Origin: an uncultured Collinsella sp.
GTDB lineage: Bacteria > Actinomycetota > Coriobacteriia > Coriobacteriales > Coriobacteriaceae
Assembly: GCA_900552385.1 (NCBI GenBank)
Contig: URZI01000015.1
Coordinates: forward strand, 1 to 47,415
Direction: 5' to 3'
Length of the DNA: 47,415 nucleotides
Part shown: piece after piece, positions 17,063-24,216 of the stretch
Position numbering within the stretch: position 1 is the first letter of the stretch
Layout: each line of letters starts with the position of its first letter
Made by a program: the position numbers and the translations under genes
Notes under the pieces: model-generated
What the model was told of the DNA's origin: nothing
Databases searched by the model: none
The model's input: only the letters and a program-made list of their open reading frames with translations

Positions 17063-18351
17063 TGGCCCGTTTCCCCCTTGTTCCCACGGCACCCGAGCCC
17101 GAGCGTGCCATATTAGTTGGTGTTGAGTGGCGCGACAATGCATGGCCGCTCGATCGTTCGCTTGACGAGCTTGAGCGCCTGGCCCATACGGCTGGCGCCC
17201 AGTGCGTGGCGCGTTTGTCACAGCGTCTGGTTAAGCCGTATCCAAAATCGTTTATCGGTTCCGGTAAGGTTGAAGAGCTGTGCGGCCTGGTGCATCGCAT
17301 GGATGCCGATGTCGTTATTTTTGACGACGACCTGACGCCCTCGCAGCAATCCTATTTGGAGAAAGCCGTGGGCGAGCCGGTAAAGATTATCGATCGTACA
17401 GCACTGATCTTGGATATCTTTGGCCTGCATGCTCAGACGCGTGAGGGACGCCTACAGGTACAGCTGGCGCAGCTTCAATATCTGTTGCCTCGTCTGCGTG
17501 GCATGTGGAGCCATCTTGCCAAGGAGCAGACGCGCGGCGGCATCGGTTCGCGCTTTGGCCAAGGTGAAAGCCAGCTCGAGGTTGACCGTCGCTTGATTCG
17601 CAATAAGATTGCCGCGCTTCGTCGTGAGCTCAAGCAGGTTGAACAGCGTCGCGATGTCCAGTCCAAGAGCCGCATTGAGTCACCGGCGTTTCGCGTCGCG
17701 TTAGCCGGTTATACCAATGCCGGTAAATCGACGTTGCTCAATCGCCTGACCGGCTCTACGGTACTTTCGCAGGACAAGCTGTTTGCTACGCTCGACCCGA
17801 CGACGCGTTCGTATCGCCTGCCCGGCGGTCGCGGCATGACGATTACTGATACCGTCGGCTTTATTCAAAAGCTGCCGCATGGTCTGGTCGATGCCTTTAA
17901 ATCGACGCTGTCCGAGGTGTTGGGTGCCGATCTAATTCTCAAAGTCGTAGATGCGTCTGACGAGGACTATGAGCGGCAGCTTGAGGCTGTCGACCGCGTT
18001 CTTGATGAGATCGGCGCTGGAGAGCGTTTAACGCTGACCGTATTCAATAAAATCGATCTTCTCGATAGCGTTGATCGCCTGAGCTTCCGTCGTCGCTATC
18101 CCGAGGCCGTGCTGTTCTCGGCCCAGACGGGCGAGGGACTCGACGATTTCGTCGACCGTATTGCTCGTGAGGCGGCTGCTACCGATGTGTTGCTCTCTGC
18201 TGATATCCCGTATCGCGAGGGCGCCCTCATCACGCTGGTGCATGAGCAGGGAACCCTTTTGCACGAGGAATATCTTGAGGACGGCGTTCGTATTGTGGCG
18301 AAGCTGCCGGCCCGTATCGCGCCGCGGCTCAAGCGTTATCGCACCGAGTAG
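17062..18351 (+). CDS. hflX: GTPase HflX
   Basis: A 429-residue ribosome-associated GTPase that splits stalled ribosomes in stress. The N-terminal HflX domain includes IGSGKVEEL and the glycine-rich RGGIGSRFGQGESQLE. The G domain has its P-loop GYTNAGKS at about 216-223, followed by the DTVGFI and NKIDLL motifs. It is the last gene of the rny-to-hflX series. Its last 16 bases overlap the end of the convergent acyltransferase gene, so no terminator fits between them. Confidence 0.95.
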   Translation: MARFPLVPTAPEPERAILVGVEWRDNAWPLDRSLDELERLAHTAGAQCVARLSQRLVKPYPKSFIGSGKVEELCGLVHRMDADVVIFDDDLTPSQQSYLEKAVGEPVKIIDRTALILDIFGLHAQTREGRLQVQLAQLQYLLPRLRGMWSHLAKEQTRGGIGSRFGQGESQLEVDRRLIRNKIAALRRELKQVEQRRDVQSKSRIESPAFRVALAGYTNAGKSTLLNRLTGSTVLSQDKLFATLDPTTRSYRLPGGRGMTITDTVGFIQKLPHGLVDAFKSTLSEVLGADLILKVVDASDEDYERQLEAVDRVLDEIGAGERLTLTVFNKIDLLDSVDRLSFRRRYPEAVLFSAQTGEGLDDFVDRIAREAAATDVLLSADIPYREGALITLVHEQGTLLHEEYLEDGVRIVAKLPARIAPRLKRYRTE

Positions 18352-19040
18352 ACGAGCTCCAAAAAGCCCAGAATAATGGGTTGATGCAGCAGATAAAAGG
18401 GGAGTGCATGACGTCCAAGGCTGGCGAGCGCCGGCAGGGGGTTGGCGTAGGCCCAGCTTAGGGCGGTCTTATCGATTCCCTGCGCTATATGTGCGGCGAA
18501 GTATCCTGCAAGATACATAAAGATAAACGGGATGATGGGGTAGTAATCACCTGAAACAAACCCAAGGCTCGGAAATCCCAGCCACGCCAGGTAGGGGACA
18601 GGGTAGATCGTTTTGGGGATACTCCAGGTGAGGGCGAACAACACAAGGCATAGCGACATGCCCCATCTCGCCGATATCTTCTTAAGGACGGGATCGGTCA
18701 ACGCCACGATGCCGGTACATGCGGCCATGCAGTAGATGATGCCAAAATTAACCGAATCGTCGATTGAGACAAGTGTTGTTGCCAGCCAGACGACGAGTGC
18801 TGCTAAGGCGTATTTGGCGGCACGTTTGATATTGTTGCGCGAAAGGGTGCACATCCAACCCGCGATAAACAAAAATACCCAGCTGATGCTGGCGCGCCAG
18901 ATGTCTTGAAAGACGGTCTGGGTAAACCAGGGCATATCCCAGTCGTACAGGTAGGCGAGATCGTAGCAAGCGTGAAAACCTGCCATTGAAATCATCGTAA
19001 ACCCGCGGACGGTATCAAAGATGGTGATGCGTTTTTGCAT
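18336..19040 (-). CDS. Membrane protein with heparan-alpha-glucosaminide N-acetyltransferase-like domain (DUF1624)
   Basis: A 234-residue polytopic membrane protein with about seven hydrophobic helices. The N-terminus RITIFDTVRGFTMISMAGFH resembles the start of the HGSNAT/DUF1624 acyltransferase family, and the C-terminal LGRHALPFYLLHQPIILG is typical of such membrane acyltransferases. Homologues transfer acetyl groups across membranes to sugars; the acceptor here is unknown. Its start codon overlaps the lexA stop by one base, so it is the second gene of the lexA transcript and may be damage-inducible. It converges on hflX with a 16-base overlap. Confidence 0.8.
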   Translation of the reverse strand: MQKRITIFDTVRGFTMISMAGFHACYDLAYLYDWDMPWFTQTVFQDIWRASISWVFLFIAGWMCTLSRNNIKRAAKYALAALVVWLATTLVSIDDSVNFGIIYCMAACTGIVALTDPVLKKISARWGMSLCLVLFALTWSIPKTIYPVPYLAWLGFPSLGFVSGDYYPIIPFIFMYLAGYFAAHIAQGIDKTALSWAYANPLPALASLGRHALPFYLLHQPIILGFLELVYSVR

Positions 19041-19684
19041 TACGAGAACCGGCGCATTAAGCCGACGACTTTGCCCAAGATGATGGGATTCGTTGCATAG
19101 ATAGGCTCCATGGTGTCATTCTCAGGCTGCAGGCGTACGCGTCCCTGCTCCTTGTAGAACGTCTTGACGGTCGCTGAACCATCAATCATGGCCACGACAA
19201 TTTCGCCGTTCATGGCACTCTTTTGTTCACGGACGATGATGTAATCGCCATTGAAGATGCCGACATTGATCATTGAGCTCCCATGCACCTCAAGGATAAA
19301 GGAACCCTGATCAGTGGCGATTTCGGTCGGGATAGTAAAAGTGTCTTCGATATTCTGCTCGGCCAGAATGGGTATCCCAGCCGCGACGCGACCAACGAGC
19401 GGTAGCGAGACCGTTCCGCGAGGTGCGGTGGGCTCGTCAGATTTAGAAATTGAGACAGAGGAACCGTCCTCGTTAAAGAGTTCCAGGGCACGCGGTTTGG
19501 TGGCATCGCGCTTGAGTAGCCCGCGCGCCTCCAGGGCAGAGAGATGGGCGTGCACGGTGCTGGGAGAGGATAGGCCCACGGCAGAAGCCATCTCGCGCAC
19601 GCTGGGCGGATAACCCTTCTCCTGCTGATATTCCTTGATGAAGTCGTAAATTTGCTGCTGACGCTTGGTAATTTTGCGAGCCAT
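19040..19684 (-). CDS. lexA: SOS repressor LexA
   Basis: A 214-residue repressor that cleaves itself when RecA is activated. A winged-helix DNA-binding domain covers about 1-70 (LTxRQ-like KITKRQQQIYDFI). The cleavage bond is Ala102-Gly103 in RVAAGIPI; the catalytic Ser137 is in HGSSM and Lys174 in ATVKTF. Most family members have GDSM rather than GSSM, a small oddity. The start was placed at the MARKITKRQ methionine, seven bases after GAGAGGA; an upstream extension lacks similarity. Two perfect LexA boxes and one degenerate box lie upstream, so autoregulation is expected. Confidence 0.96.
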   Translation of the reverse strand: MARKITKRQQQIYDFIKEYQQEKGYPPSVREMASAVGLSSPSTVHAHLSALEARGLLKRDATKPRALELFNEDGSSVSISKSDEPTAPRGTVSLPLVGRVAAGIPILAEQNIEDTFTIPTEIATDQGSFILEVHGSSMINVGIFNGDYIIVREQKSAMNGEIVVAMIDGSATVKTFYKEQGRVRLQPENDTMEPIYATNPIILGKVVGLMRRFS

Positions 19685-19708
19685 CAGGGCATCCTCTCTA
19701 CCCATGTC

Positions 19709-19776
19709 AAACAAATGTTCGAATTTTGCTTGACAGGAACAACTGTTCGAAGATAATAATAACCGAACATTCGTTC
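19709..19776. promoter_or_regulatory. lexA/LysM divergent control region with three LexA boxes
   Basis: Perfect GAAC-N4-GTTC boxes lie at 19737-19748 (GAACAACTGTTC) and 19765-19776 (GAACATTCGTTC). A degenerate box with one mismatch (AAACAAATGTTC) is at 19709-19720, just upstream of lexA. On the plus strand TTGACA (19730-19735) and GATAAT (19752-19757) form a promoter for the LysM gene with the first box inside its spacer, the same arrangement as at recA. The lexA promoter itself could not be fixed, but the boxes cover the region where it must be. Confidence 0.9.
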
Positions 19777-19844
19777 TCGCGCTAGACATTTTTGTCCGCG
19801 CGGCTTGATAAAACTGTTCTCAGCAAAACACGCGAGAGGAGAAC

Positions 19845-20297
19845 ATGATGAACGCAACGAATATGGTCCAGGGAAACCTCGCCCTTAAGCTCGAGACGCC
19901 TGCCGCGCCCGCTTTTACTGTTGTCAAGGGTGGACGTTCCGGTTATCAGCCTTTGCCCGTAAAGTCTGCTCGCACTCAGTATGCTGTTGCCGCGCCGACT
20001 CCCGCTGCCCTGAAGGTCTCGACGATTGTTGCCGTCGCCGTTGCGCTCACGCTCTTTTTTGTCCTCGCTACGTCGGTCTTTAGCGCTCGTCACGCCGCGT
20101 ATGCCGAGTCCGTTTCCAACGTTACCTACGAGACTATTCGCGTTCAGCCTGGTGATTCTCTTTGGTCGCTTGCCGAGGAATATCCAATCGAAGGCCTTTC
20201 CACGCAAGAGACTTCCGACATGATCCGTAACGTCAATCATCTGGAGCATGGTTCGCTCGCCGCCGGTGCGCATCTTAAGGTTCCTGCTCGTTCGTAA
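19845..20297 (+). CDS. LysM-domain membrane protein, SOS-controlled cell-division inhibitor candidate
   Basis: A 150-residue protein with a short cytoplasmic part, one transmembrane helix at about 65-85 (STIVAVAVALTLFFVLATSV) and an external LysM domain at about 100-148 (IRVQPGDSLWSLAEEY). GAGAGGAGA precedes the ATG. It is divergent from lexA and has a LexA box inside its promoter. YneA of Bacillus, DivS of Corynebacterium and Rv2719c of Mycobacterium occupy the same position beside lexA and delay division after DNA damage. The domain and control are seen in the sequence; the role is inferred from that position. Confidence 0.8.
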   Translation: MMNATNMVQGNLALKLETPAAPAFTVVKGGRSGYQPLPVKSARTQYAVAAPTPAALKVSTIVAVAVALTLFFVLATSVFSARHAAYAESVSNVTYETIRVQPGDSLWSLAEEYPIEGLSTQETSDMIRNVNHLEHGSLAAGAHLKVPARS

Positions 20298-20310
20298 TCA
20301 TTATCGCGCT

Positions 20311-20354
20311 GCGCATGGTACCCTTGTTATCGTTTAAGAGGAGGTACCATGCGC
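20311..20354 (+). promoter_or_regulatory. Perfect hairpin enclosing the nrdR start codon
   Basis: GCGCATGGTACC (20311-20322) is the exact reverse complement of GGTACCATGCGC (20343-20354), a 12-bp stem with a 20-base loop. The nrdR ATG (20349-20351) lies inside the 3' arm, and the Shine-Dalgarno AAGAGGAGG (20335-20343) sits at the loop edge. In RNA this would hold back translation initiation. No U tract follows, so it is not a terminator. Confidence 0.8.
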
Positions 20355-20792
20355 TGTCCCAAATGCGGCAAGGCACATACCCGCGTCGTTGATTCCCGTA
20401 TGCAGGAGTCAAATAACACCATTAAGCGCCGTCGCGAATGTTGCTCGTGTAACTACCGCTTTACAACGTTCGAGCGATGCGAAGACCCAATTGAGGTCAT
20501 TAAGTCGGACGGAACCAAGCAGCGGTTCGATCGCAATAAGCTGCTCGTCGGCTTGATGCGCGCCACCATCAAGCGTGATATCGACACTAAGAAGCTCAAT
20601 GAGATTATCGATGACATCGAGGTCGAGCTGCGCTCTCGCACGCTGACGGCCGTCACGTCCCATGAGTTGGGTGACATGGTGCTCAAGCGCTTGGCCAAGA
20701 TCGACAAGGTGGCGTACATCCGCTTTGCCTCGGTCTACCGCGATTTCAAAGACGTCGATGAGTTTCTGCAAGAGCTCGACAAGCTAAGGTGA
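20349..20792 (+). CDS. nrdR: Transcriptional repressor NrdR
   Basis: A 147-residue repressor of ribonucleotide reductase genes that senses ATP and dATP. The zinc ribbon uses Cys3, Cys6, Cys31 and Cys34, and the ATP-cone covers about 47-137. It lies between the SOS-type LysM gene and dut, the order also seen around nrdR in mycobacteria as far as lexA/LysM/nrdR are concerned. Its start codon is buried in a perfect hairpin. The stop is 4 bases before the dut ATG, with the dut ribosome binding site TAAGGTG overlapping the nrdR end. Confidence 0.97.
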   Translation: MRCPKCGKAHTRVVDSRMQESNNTIKRRRECCSCNYRFTTFERCEDPIEVIKSDGTKQRFDRNKLLVGLMRATIKRDIDTKKLNEIIDDIEVELRSRTLTAVTSHELGDMVLKRLAKIDKVAYIRFASVYRDFKDVDEFLQELDKLR

Positions 20793-20796
20793 TTCC

Positions 20797-21240
20797 ATGT
20801 CCAACATTACCGTTAACATAAAGCGTCTCGACCCCACCGTCGAGCTTCCCAAATACGCCCATCCCACCGATGCCGGCTTGGATCTGCGCTCCAACGAGGA
20901 CTGCGTCCTGAAGCCCTTCGAACGTCGTCTGGTCTCTACTGGGCTGGCTATCGCCCTGCCCGATGGCTACGCCGGCTTCGTCCAGCCCCGCAGCGGTCTC
21001 GCCATCAAGCAGGGCCTGTCTATAGTCAACACGCCGGGCCTCATCGACGCCCACTACCGAGGAGAACTCAAGGTTATCCTCATCAACCTGGATCCCTCCA
21101 ACAACATCAAAATCAACAAAGGCGACCGCATAGCCCAACTCGTCATCCAAGAAGTCCCCACGGTCAACCTCATAGAAGTAGAAGAACTAGACGAAACCGA
21201 TCGAGGCAACGGAGGCTTCGGCTCCAGCGGCGTCGCCTAG
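20797..21240 (+). CDS. dut: Deoxyuridine 5'-triphosphate nucleotidohydrolase (dUTPase)
   Basis: A 147-residue trimeric dUTPase that removes dUTP and supplies dUMP for thymidylate synthesis. The conserved motifs are present: HPTDAGLDL near the N-terminus, QPRSGLAIKQG in the middle, GLIDAHYRGEL with the catalytic aspartate, and a glycine-rich C-terminal GNGGFGSSG. It is paired with nrdR, so dNTP control and dNTP clean-up share a transcript. From about 21060 the gene switches to codons such as GAA, ATA, CTA, CAA and CGA, unlike its neighbours, which prefer GAG and CAG. Confidence 0.96.
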   Translation: MSNITVNIKRLDPTVELPKYAHPTDAGLDLRSNEDCVLKPFERRLVSTGLAIALPDGYAGFVQPRSGLAIKQGLSIVNTPGLIDAHYRGELKVILINLDPSNNIKINKGDRIAQLVIQEVPTVNLIEVEELDETDRGNGGFGSSGVA

Positions 21241-21275
21241 TCTTTTGCTTCGTTGAACGGAGTGTCGTAATGTCC

Positions 21276-21379
21276 GCTCGCCCCTGGGAGGCCCCTATAT
21301 ATCATCCCGTGCTCAAACATTCTCGCTGCGCTGCGAAACTGCGCGCGGGACGATATATAGGGGCCTCCCAGGGGCGAGC
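21276..21379 (+). repeat. Palindromic element 1
   Basis: Arms 21276-21309 and 21346-21379 are complementary over 34 bases except for A21304 against C21351. The 36-base loop begins TGCTCAAACATTCTCGCT and ends GCGAAACTGCGCG. The same loop, in reverse orientation with 9 extra bases, is the loop of element 2. The inner stem is related between copies with compensating changes, whereas the outer 20 bp differ. There is no U tract, so a simple terminator is unlikely. Strand follows the orientation in which the loop reads CTCAAACATT. Confidence 0.85.
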
Positions 21380-21454
21380 TACGTTTACATGCTCGCAATC
21401 GGTTATGGCTTCCCATCTGAAGCCTAATGCTGTATCTAGAAGCTGTGTCTAACA

Positions 21455-21515
21455 AGTAATCCGATCTGACAAAGAGACGGCTCCTTTGTCAGATCGGATT
21501 ACTTTGATTTTTTGT
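21455..21515 (+). terminator. Strong dut-side terminator
   Basis: A perfect 20-bp stem (21455-21474 with 21484-21503) is followed by TTTGATTTTTTGTTTT on the plus strand. The stem begins AGTAATCCGATCTGACAAAG. It would end transcription coming from nrdR-dut. It lies 215 bases after the dut stop, beyond palindromic element 1. Confidence 0.85.
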
Positions 21516-21579
21516 TTTCGAGTTTCCCTTCGCTGCTTTTAGTAGGGTAACCGATATGGCTGCTAGTGCGTACGTATAG

Positions 21580-21690
21580 CCGTGGCGCAGGCCGCCCACA
21601 CATATCGTTCCACGCGCAGTTTCGCAGCGAGCGAAGCGAAGCGAGAATGTTTGAGCATGGAATGATATGTGTGGGCGGCCTGCGCCACGG
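21580..21690 (-). repeat. Palindromic element 2, inverted copy of element 1
   Basis: Arms 21580-21612 and 21658-21690 are complementary over 33 bases except for a G21607/T21663 wobble. On the minus strand the 45-base loop contains CTCAAACATTCTCGC and GCGAAACTGCGCG, as in element 1, plus an extra TCGCT-type repeat of 9 bases. Read in that orientation the mismatch is again A opposite C, at the same distance (11 bases) from AAACATT. It lies 15 bases beyond the stop of the glycosyltransferase gene. Confidence 0.85.
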
Positions 21691-21704
21691 CGGACAGTCC
21701 GGTG

Positions 21705-23006
21705 CTAGCGGATATGCGCGGGCTTTCCTCCCCAGTAGAAGCGGCAGAAGGCTCGTTTGCGTTTTTGGGGTTTGCCTGCGAGTTCCATGGTGGCGATGGC
21801 GATGTCTTCGGCTGCGTGGGGGCGGCGTAGTACTTCGCCGTTGATGAGTAGGGCTTTGAGTGATTCGGGATGGTCGTGCAGGTGGCGCAGGGTTACGATG
21901 AGCTCTCGTGCCGTGGTGACGTGCATGCTGGCGCCCATGCCGGTAAGCATGGTGGTGTTGGCCTTTTCCTGGCCATAGGACTTGCCCAGCAGGATCATCG
22001 GCAGATGAGCACACAGGCACTCGGTGACGGTGAGTCCGCCCGATTTGAGGATTGCCAGGTCGCAGCCGTGCATGAGGGCCGCCATGTCATCTACGTAGTC
22101 CAGTACCGTCACGTTGTCGAGCTTCATGGCGTCGAAGAGCGTCTTGAGTCGGGCGGCGTATTCCTTATCCTTGCCCGGTAAAAAGACAAAGTGCATGTCT
22201 TCAAAGCTGCGTAAGAAGGGGAGCGTGTGGTCCATCGCGGCACGGAAACGCACGTATGGTTGGGGCAAACTGGCGCCGGCCATCACCAATACGACGGTTT
22301 TGTCTATGGGGAGATTGAACTTGCTCAGCTCATCCTCGCGTTTGTAATCGGTATCGAAACCGGATCGGATGGGGATGCCCGTTATGCGGATCTTTGACTC
22401 GGGAACTTTGCGCGGGCGCAGCGTTTCGGCCATAAACTCGTTGGCCACGCAGAACAGGTCGGTGTCCATGTGGGGCCAAAAGCCTTCGACTTCATAGTCT
22501 GTTGGTACGCAGATGACCGGATAATCGATACCCGTAATTACGCGGGCGCCCACGGCAACATTGGCTGCTGTGATGTGCGTTGCGACCACGGCTATAGGCC
22601 TGCGACGACGAATATATTCGTTGAAGGCGGGGAACATAATTCGCGACCATGCCGTGCCGCCACCCCAGAGAAGATGTCCCGTAAGCGTATATCGCCAGGT
22701 CAGGTCGTAAATGGGGCGTGTGGCTCCCGTAAAAGAAGCCGCGGTCTTATTGCCGTCGAATTTAATGCGTCCAAAATCGAGGATATCTAGGACTTCGATC
22801 TCAATATCCTCAGGGATTCCCTTGGTGCCGCGGATAAGGTCAAATGCTTGTGCAATCGCATTTGCGGCGGCTTTGTGGCCCGATCCAACCGATGCGTGCA
22901 CAATGGTTACCAGTGGTTTTTGTGCAGGTGAAACGGTCATTTGCTCCGGTTGGGGAGTAGCTTGCATGGGCAGGGGAGCGCTATTGCTCGTCTGCGTTTG
23001 ATCCAT
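21705..23006 (-). CDS. MGDG synthase/UgtP-family glycosyltransferase
   Basis: A 433-residue GT28-type glycosyltransferase. The N-terminal acceptor domain carries the MGDG-synthase signature HASVGSGHKAAANAI (about 37-51). The C-terminal donor domain has MAGASLPQPYVRF, DYVDDMAALMHGCDLAILKSGGLT and the conserved EC/L nucleotide-sugar region. Family members transfer glucose or galactose from a UDP-sugar to diacylglycerol at the inner membrane face, giving glycolipid anchors. The ATG follows AAGGGGAG. The basic C-terminal tail (KPQKRKRAF) may help membrane binding. The sugar and product cannot be fixed from sequence. Confidence 0.88.
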   Translation of the reverse strand: MDQTQTSNSAPLPMQATPQPEQMTVSPAQKPLVTIVHASVGSGHKAAANAIAQAFDLIRGTKGIPEDIEIEVLDILDFGRIKFDGNKTAASFTGATRPIYDLTWRYTLTGHLLWGGGTAWSRIMFPAFNEYIRRRRPIAVVATHITAANVAVGARVITGIDYPVICVPTDYEVEGFWPHMDTDLFCVANEFMAETLRPRKVPESKIRITGIPIRSGFDTDYKREDELSKFNLPIDKTVVLVMAGASLPQPYVRFRAAMDHTLPFLRSFEDMHFVFLPGKDKEYAARLKTLFDAMKLDNVTVLDYVDDMAALMHGCDLAILKSGGLTVTECLCAHLPMILLGKSYGQEKANTTMLTGMGASMHVTTARELIVTLRHLHDHPESLKALLINGEVLRRPHAAEDIAIATMELAGKPQKRKRAFCRFYWGGKPAHIR

Positions 23007-23056
23007 CGATAACTCCCCTTCATCTTAGTTTCGCAAGGAATCATTGTAGTGCATGA

Positions 23057-23086
23057 GTGTCACGTTCGTCTAAATTTGGGTATAAG
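23057..23086 (+). promoter_or_regulatory. Possible trxB promoter
   Basis: GTGTCA (23057-23062) and TATAAG (23081-23086) with an 18-base spacer form a plausible promoter 38 bases before the proposed trxB start. If it is used, the alternative GTG (23049) and TTG (23076) starts would fall outside the transcript. Confidence 0.4.
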
Positions 23087-23123
23087 CGCAAAGAACGCCA
23101 ATCTTTCGACAGGAGGTCTCTTC

Positions 23124-24062
23124 ATAACTACCCATCAGCCGATCGATGTTGCTATTATCGGTGGCGGCCCCGCGGGCTATGCTGCCGCCATTTACGCTGC
23201 GCGCTTCAACCTAACGACGACCGTGATTGAACAGGGCATGTCGGGAGGGCAGATCGCCACAACCAATGAGGTCGAGAACTATCCGGGCATTCCGCTCTTG
23301 AGTGGCGCCGAACTCGGCGAGCGTTTTCAGCAACATGCAGAGGGCCTGGGAGCACAGGTTGCATGGAGCATGGTTACGGGTATCGATTACGATGCCGATA
23401 CAGCGCTGTTTACGGTGCATCATGATATGGGCGATACGCTGGCCTCGAGTGTTATCGCTTGCATGGGTGCTACGCCGCGATCTGCTGGTTTTGTTGGCGA
23501 GGATACGTATCGCGGTCGCGGTGTTTCGTATTGCGCGACGTGCGATGGCATGTTCTTTCGCGGTAAACAGGTCTTTGTCATCGGTGGCGGCAATGCCGCC
23601 TGCGAGGAAGCCCTGTTCTTGTCAGAAATCGCCAGCAGTGTGACCATCGTGCTGCGCCGCGACCAGTTTCGTGCGCCTGATGGTGTTGTCCAGAAAGTAC
23701 TCGCAAAAGACAATATTACAGTTAGGTACCAAACTAGTATTGTGGAGCTATCGGGCGAAGCCATGCCAACGACGATTACCTTTAAGGACAATGCATCCGG
23801 CGAGACTCATACCGAGTCATTTGAGCCTGGCTCGTTTGGCATTTTTGTCTTTACCGGTACGCAACCCCATACCGAGCTTGTTGAGCATCTAGTTGATCTG
23901 GCGCCTGATGGCGGCATTCTGACTGATGAATCCATGTCTACCCGCACGCCAGGTCTATTTGCTGCTGGTGACATCCGTTCCAAGCGCTTACGTCAGGTTG
24001 TGACCGCTGTTTCTGACGCAGCCATAGCAGCAACCAGCGCATACGCATTTCTGCGCGGATAA
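23124..24062 (+). CDS. trxB: Thioredoxin reductase-like FAD/NAD(P)H oxidoreductase, probable ATA start
   Basis: A flavoprotein of about 312 residues. The FAD dinucleotide motif GGGPAGYAAA opens the protein, the redox pair is in CATCDG (CxxC), the NADPH motif GGGNAACEEA follows, and GDIRSKRLRQ closes the FAD site. It reduces thioredoxin at NADPH cost. A perfect AGGAGG (23111-23116) is followed seven bases later by ATA (23124) and then TTHQPIDVAIIGGG, where family members start. No ATG, GTG or TTG lies in that window; GTG 23049 and TTG 23076 lack ribosome binding sites. The ATA start is therefore inferred. Confidence 0.9.
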   Translation: MTTHQPIDVAIIGGGPAGYAAAIYAARFNLTTTVIEQGMSGGQIATTNEVENYPGIPLLSGAELGERFQQHAEGLGAQVAWSMVTGIDYDADTALFTVHHDMGDTLASSVIACMGATPRSAGFVGEDTYRGRGVSYCATCDGMFFRGKQVFVIGGGNAACEEALFLSEIASSVTIVLRRDQFRAPDGVVQKVLAKDNITVRYQTSIVELSGEAMPTTITFKDNASGETHTESFEPGSFGIFVFTGTQPHTELVEHLVDLAPDGGILTDESMSTRTPGLFAAGDIRSKRLRQVVTAVSDAAIAATSAYAFLRG

Positions 24063-24103
24063 GTACGATAATATATCTTATGTAAGGTTGCTATCTTTAA
24101 ACA

Positions 24104-24146
24104 AAGTGGTTGGACGATGCATCAATGTGCAGTCCAACCACTTTTA
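24104..24146 (+). terminator. trxB terminator
   Basis: AAAGTGGTTGGAC (24104-24116) pairs perfectly with GTCCAACCACTTT (24133-24145), followed by a short T run (TTTTACTT). It lies 41 bases after the trxB stop. Confidence 0.8.
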
Positions 24147-24216
24147 CTTAGCGGCTATGTGGTATGCAAAACTAGATAACCTAGAATACAATATAGCAAA
24201 CGAACGGAGGCCTCTG

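Larger units (their letters stand above)
21241..21704. other. 464-bp non-coding gap carrying three long hairpins
   Basis: The region separates the convergent dut and glycosyltransferase genes. No credible gene is visible. It holds palindromic element 1 (21276-21379), a terminator (21455-21515) and palindromic element 2 (21580-21690), each described separately. The remaining sequence, about 21380-21454 and 21516-21579, shows nothing I recognise. Confidence 0.8.

Noticed and set aside
21241..21704. CRISPR array or insertion-sequence remnant
   Set aside because: Only two repeat copies in opposite orientation, no spacer periodicity, no transposase fragment and no target-site duplication that I can see.
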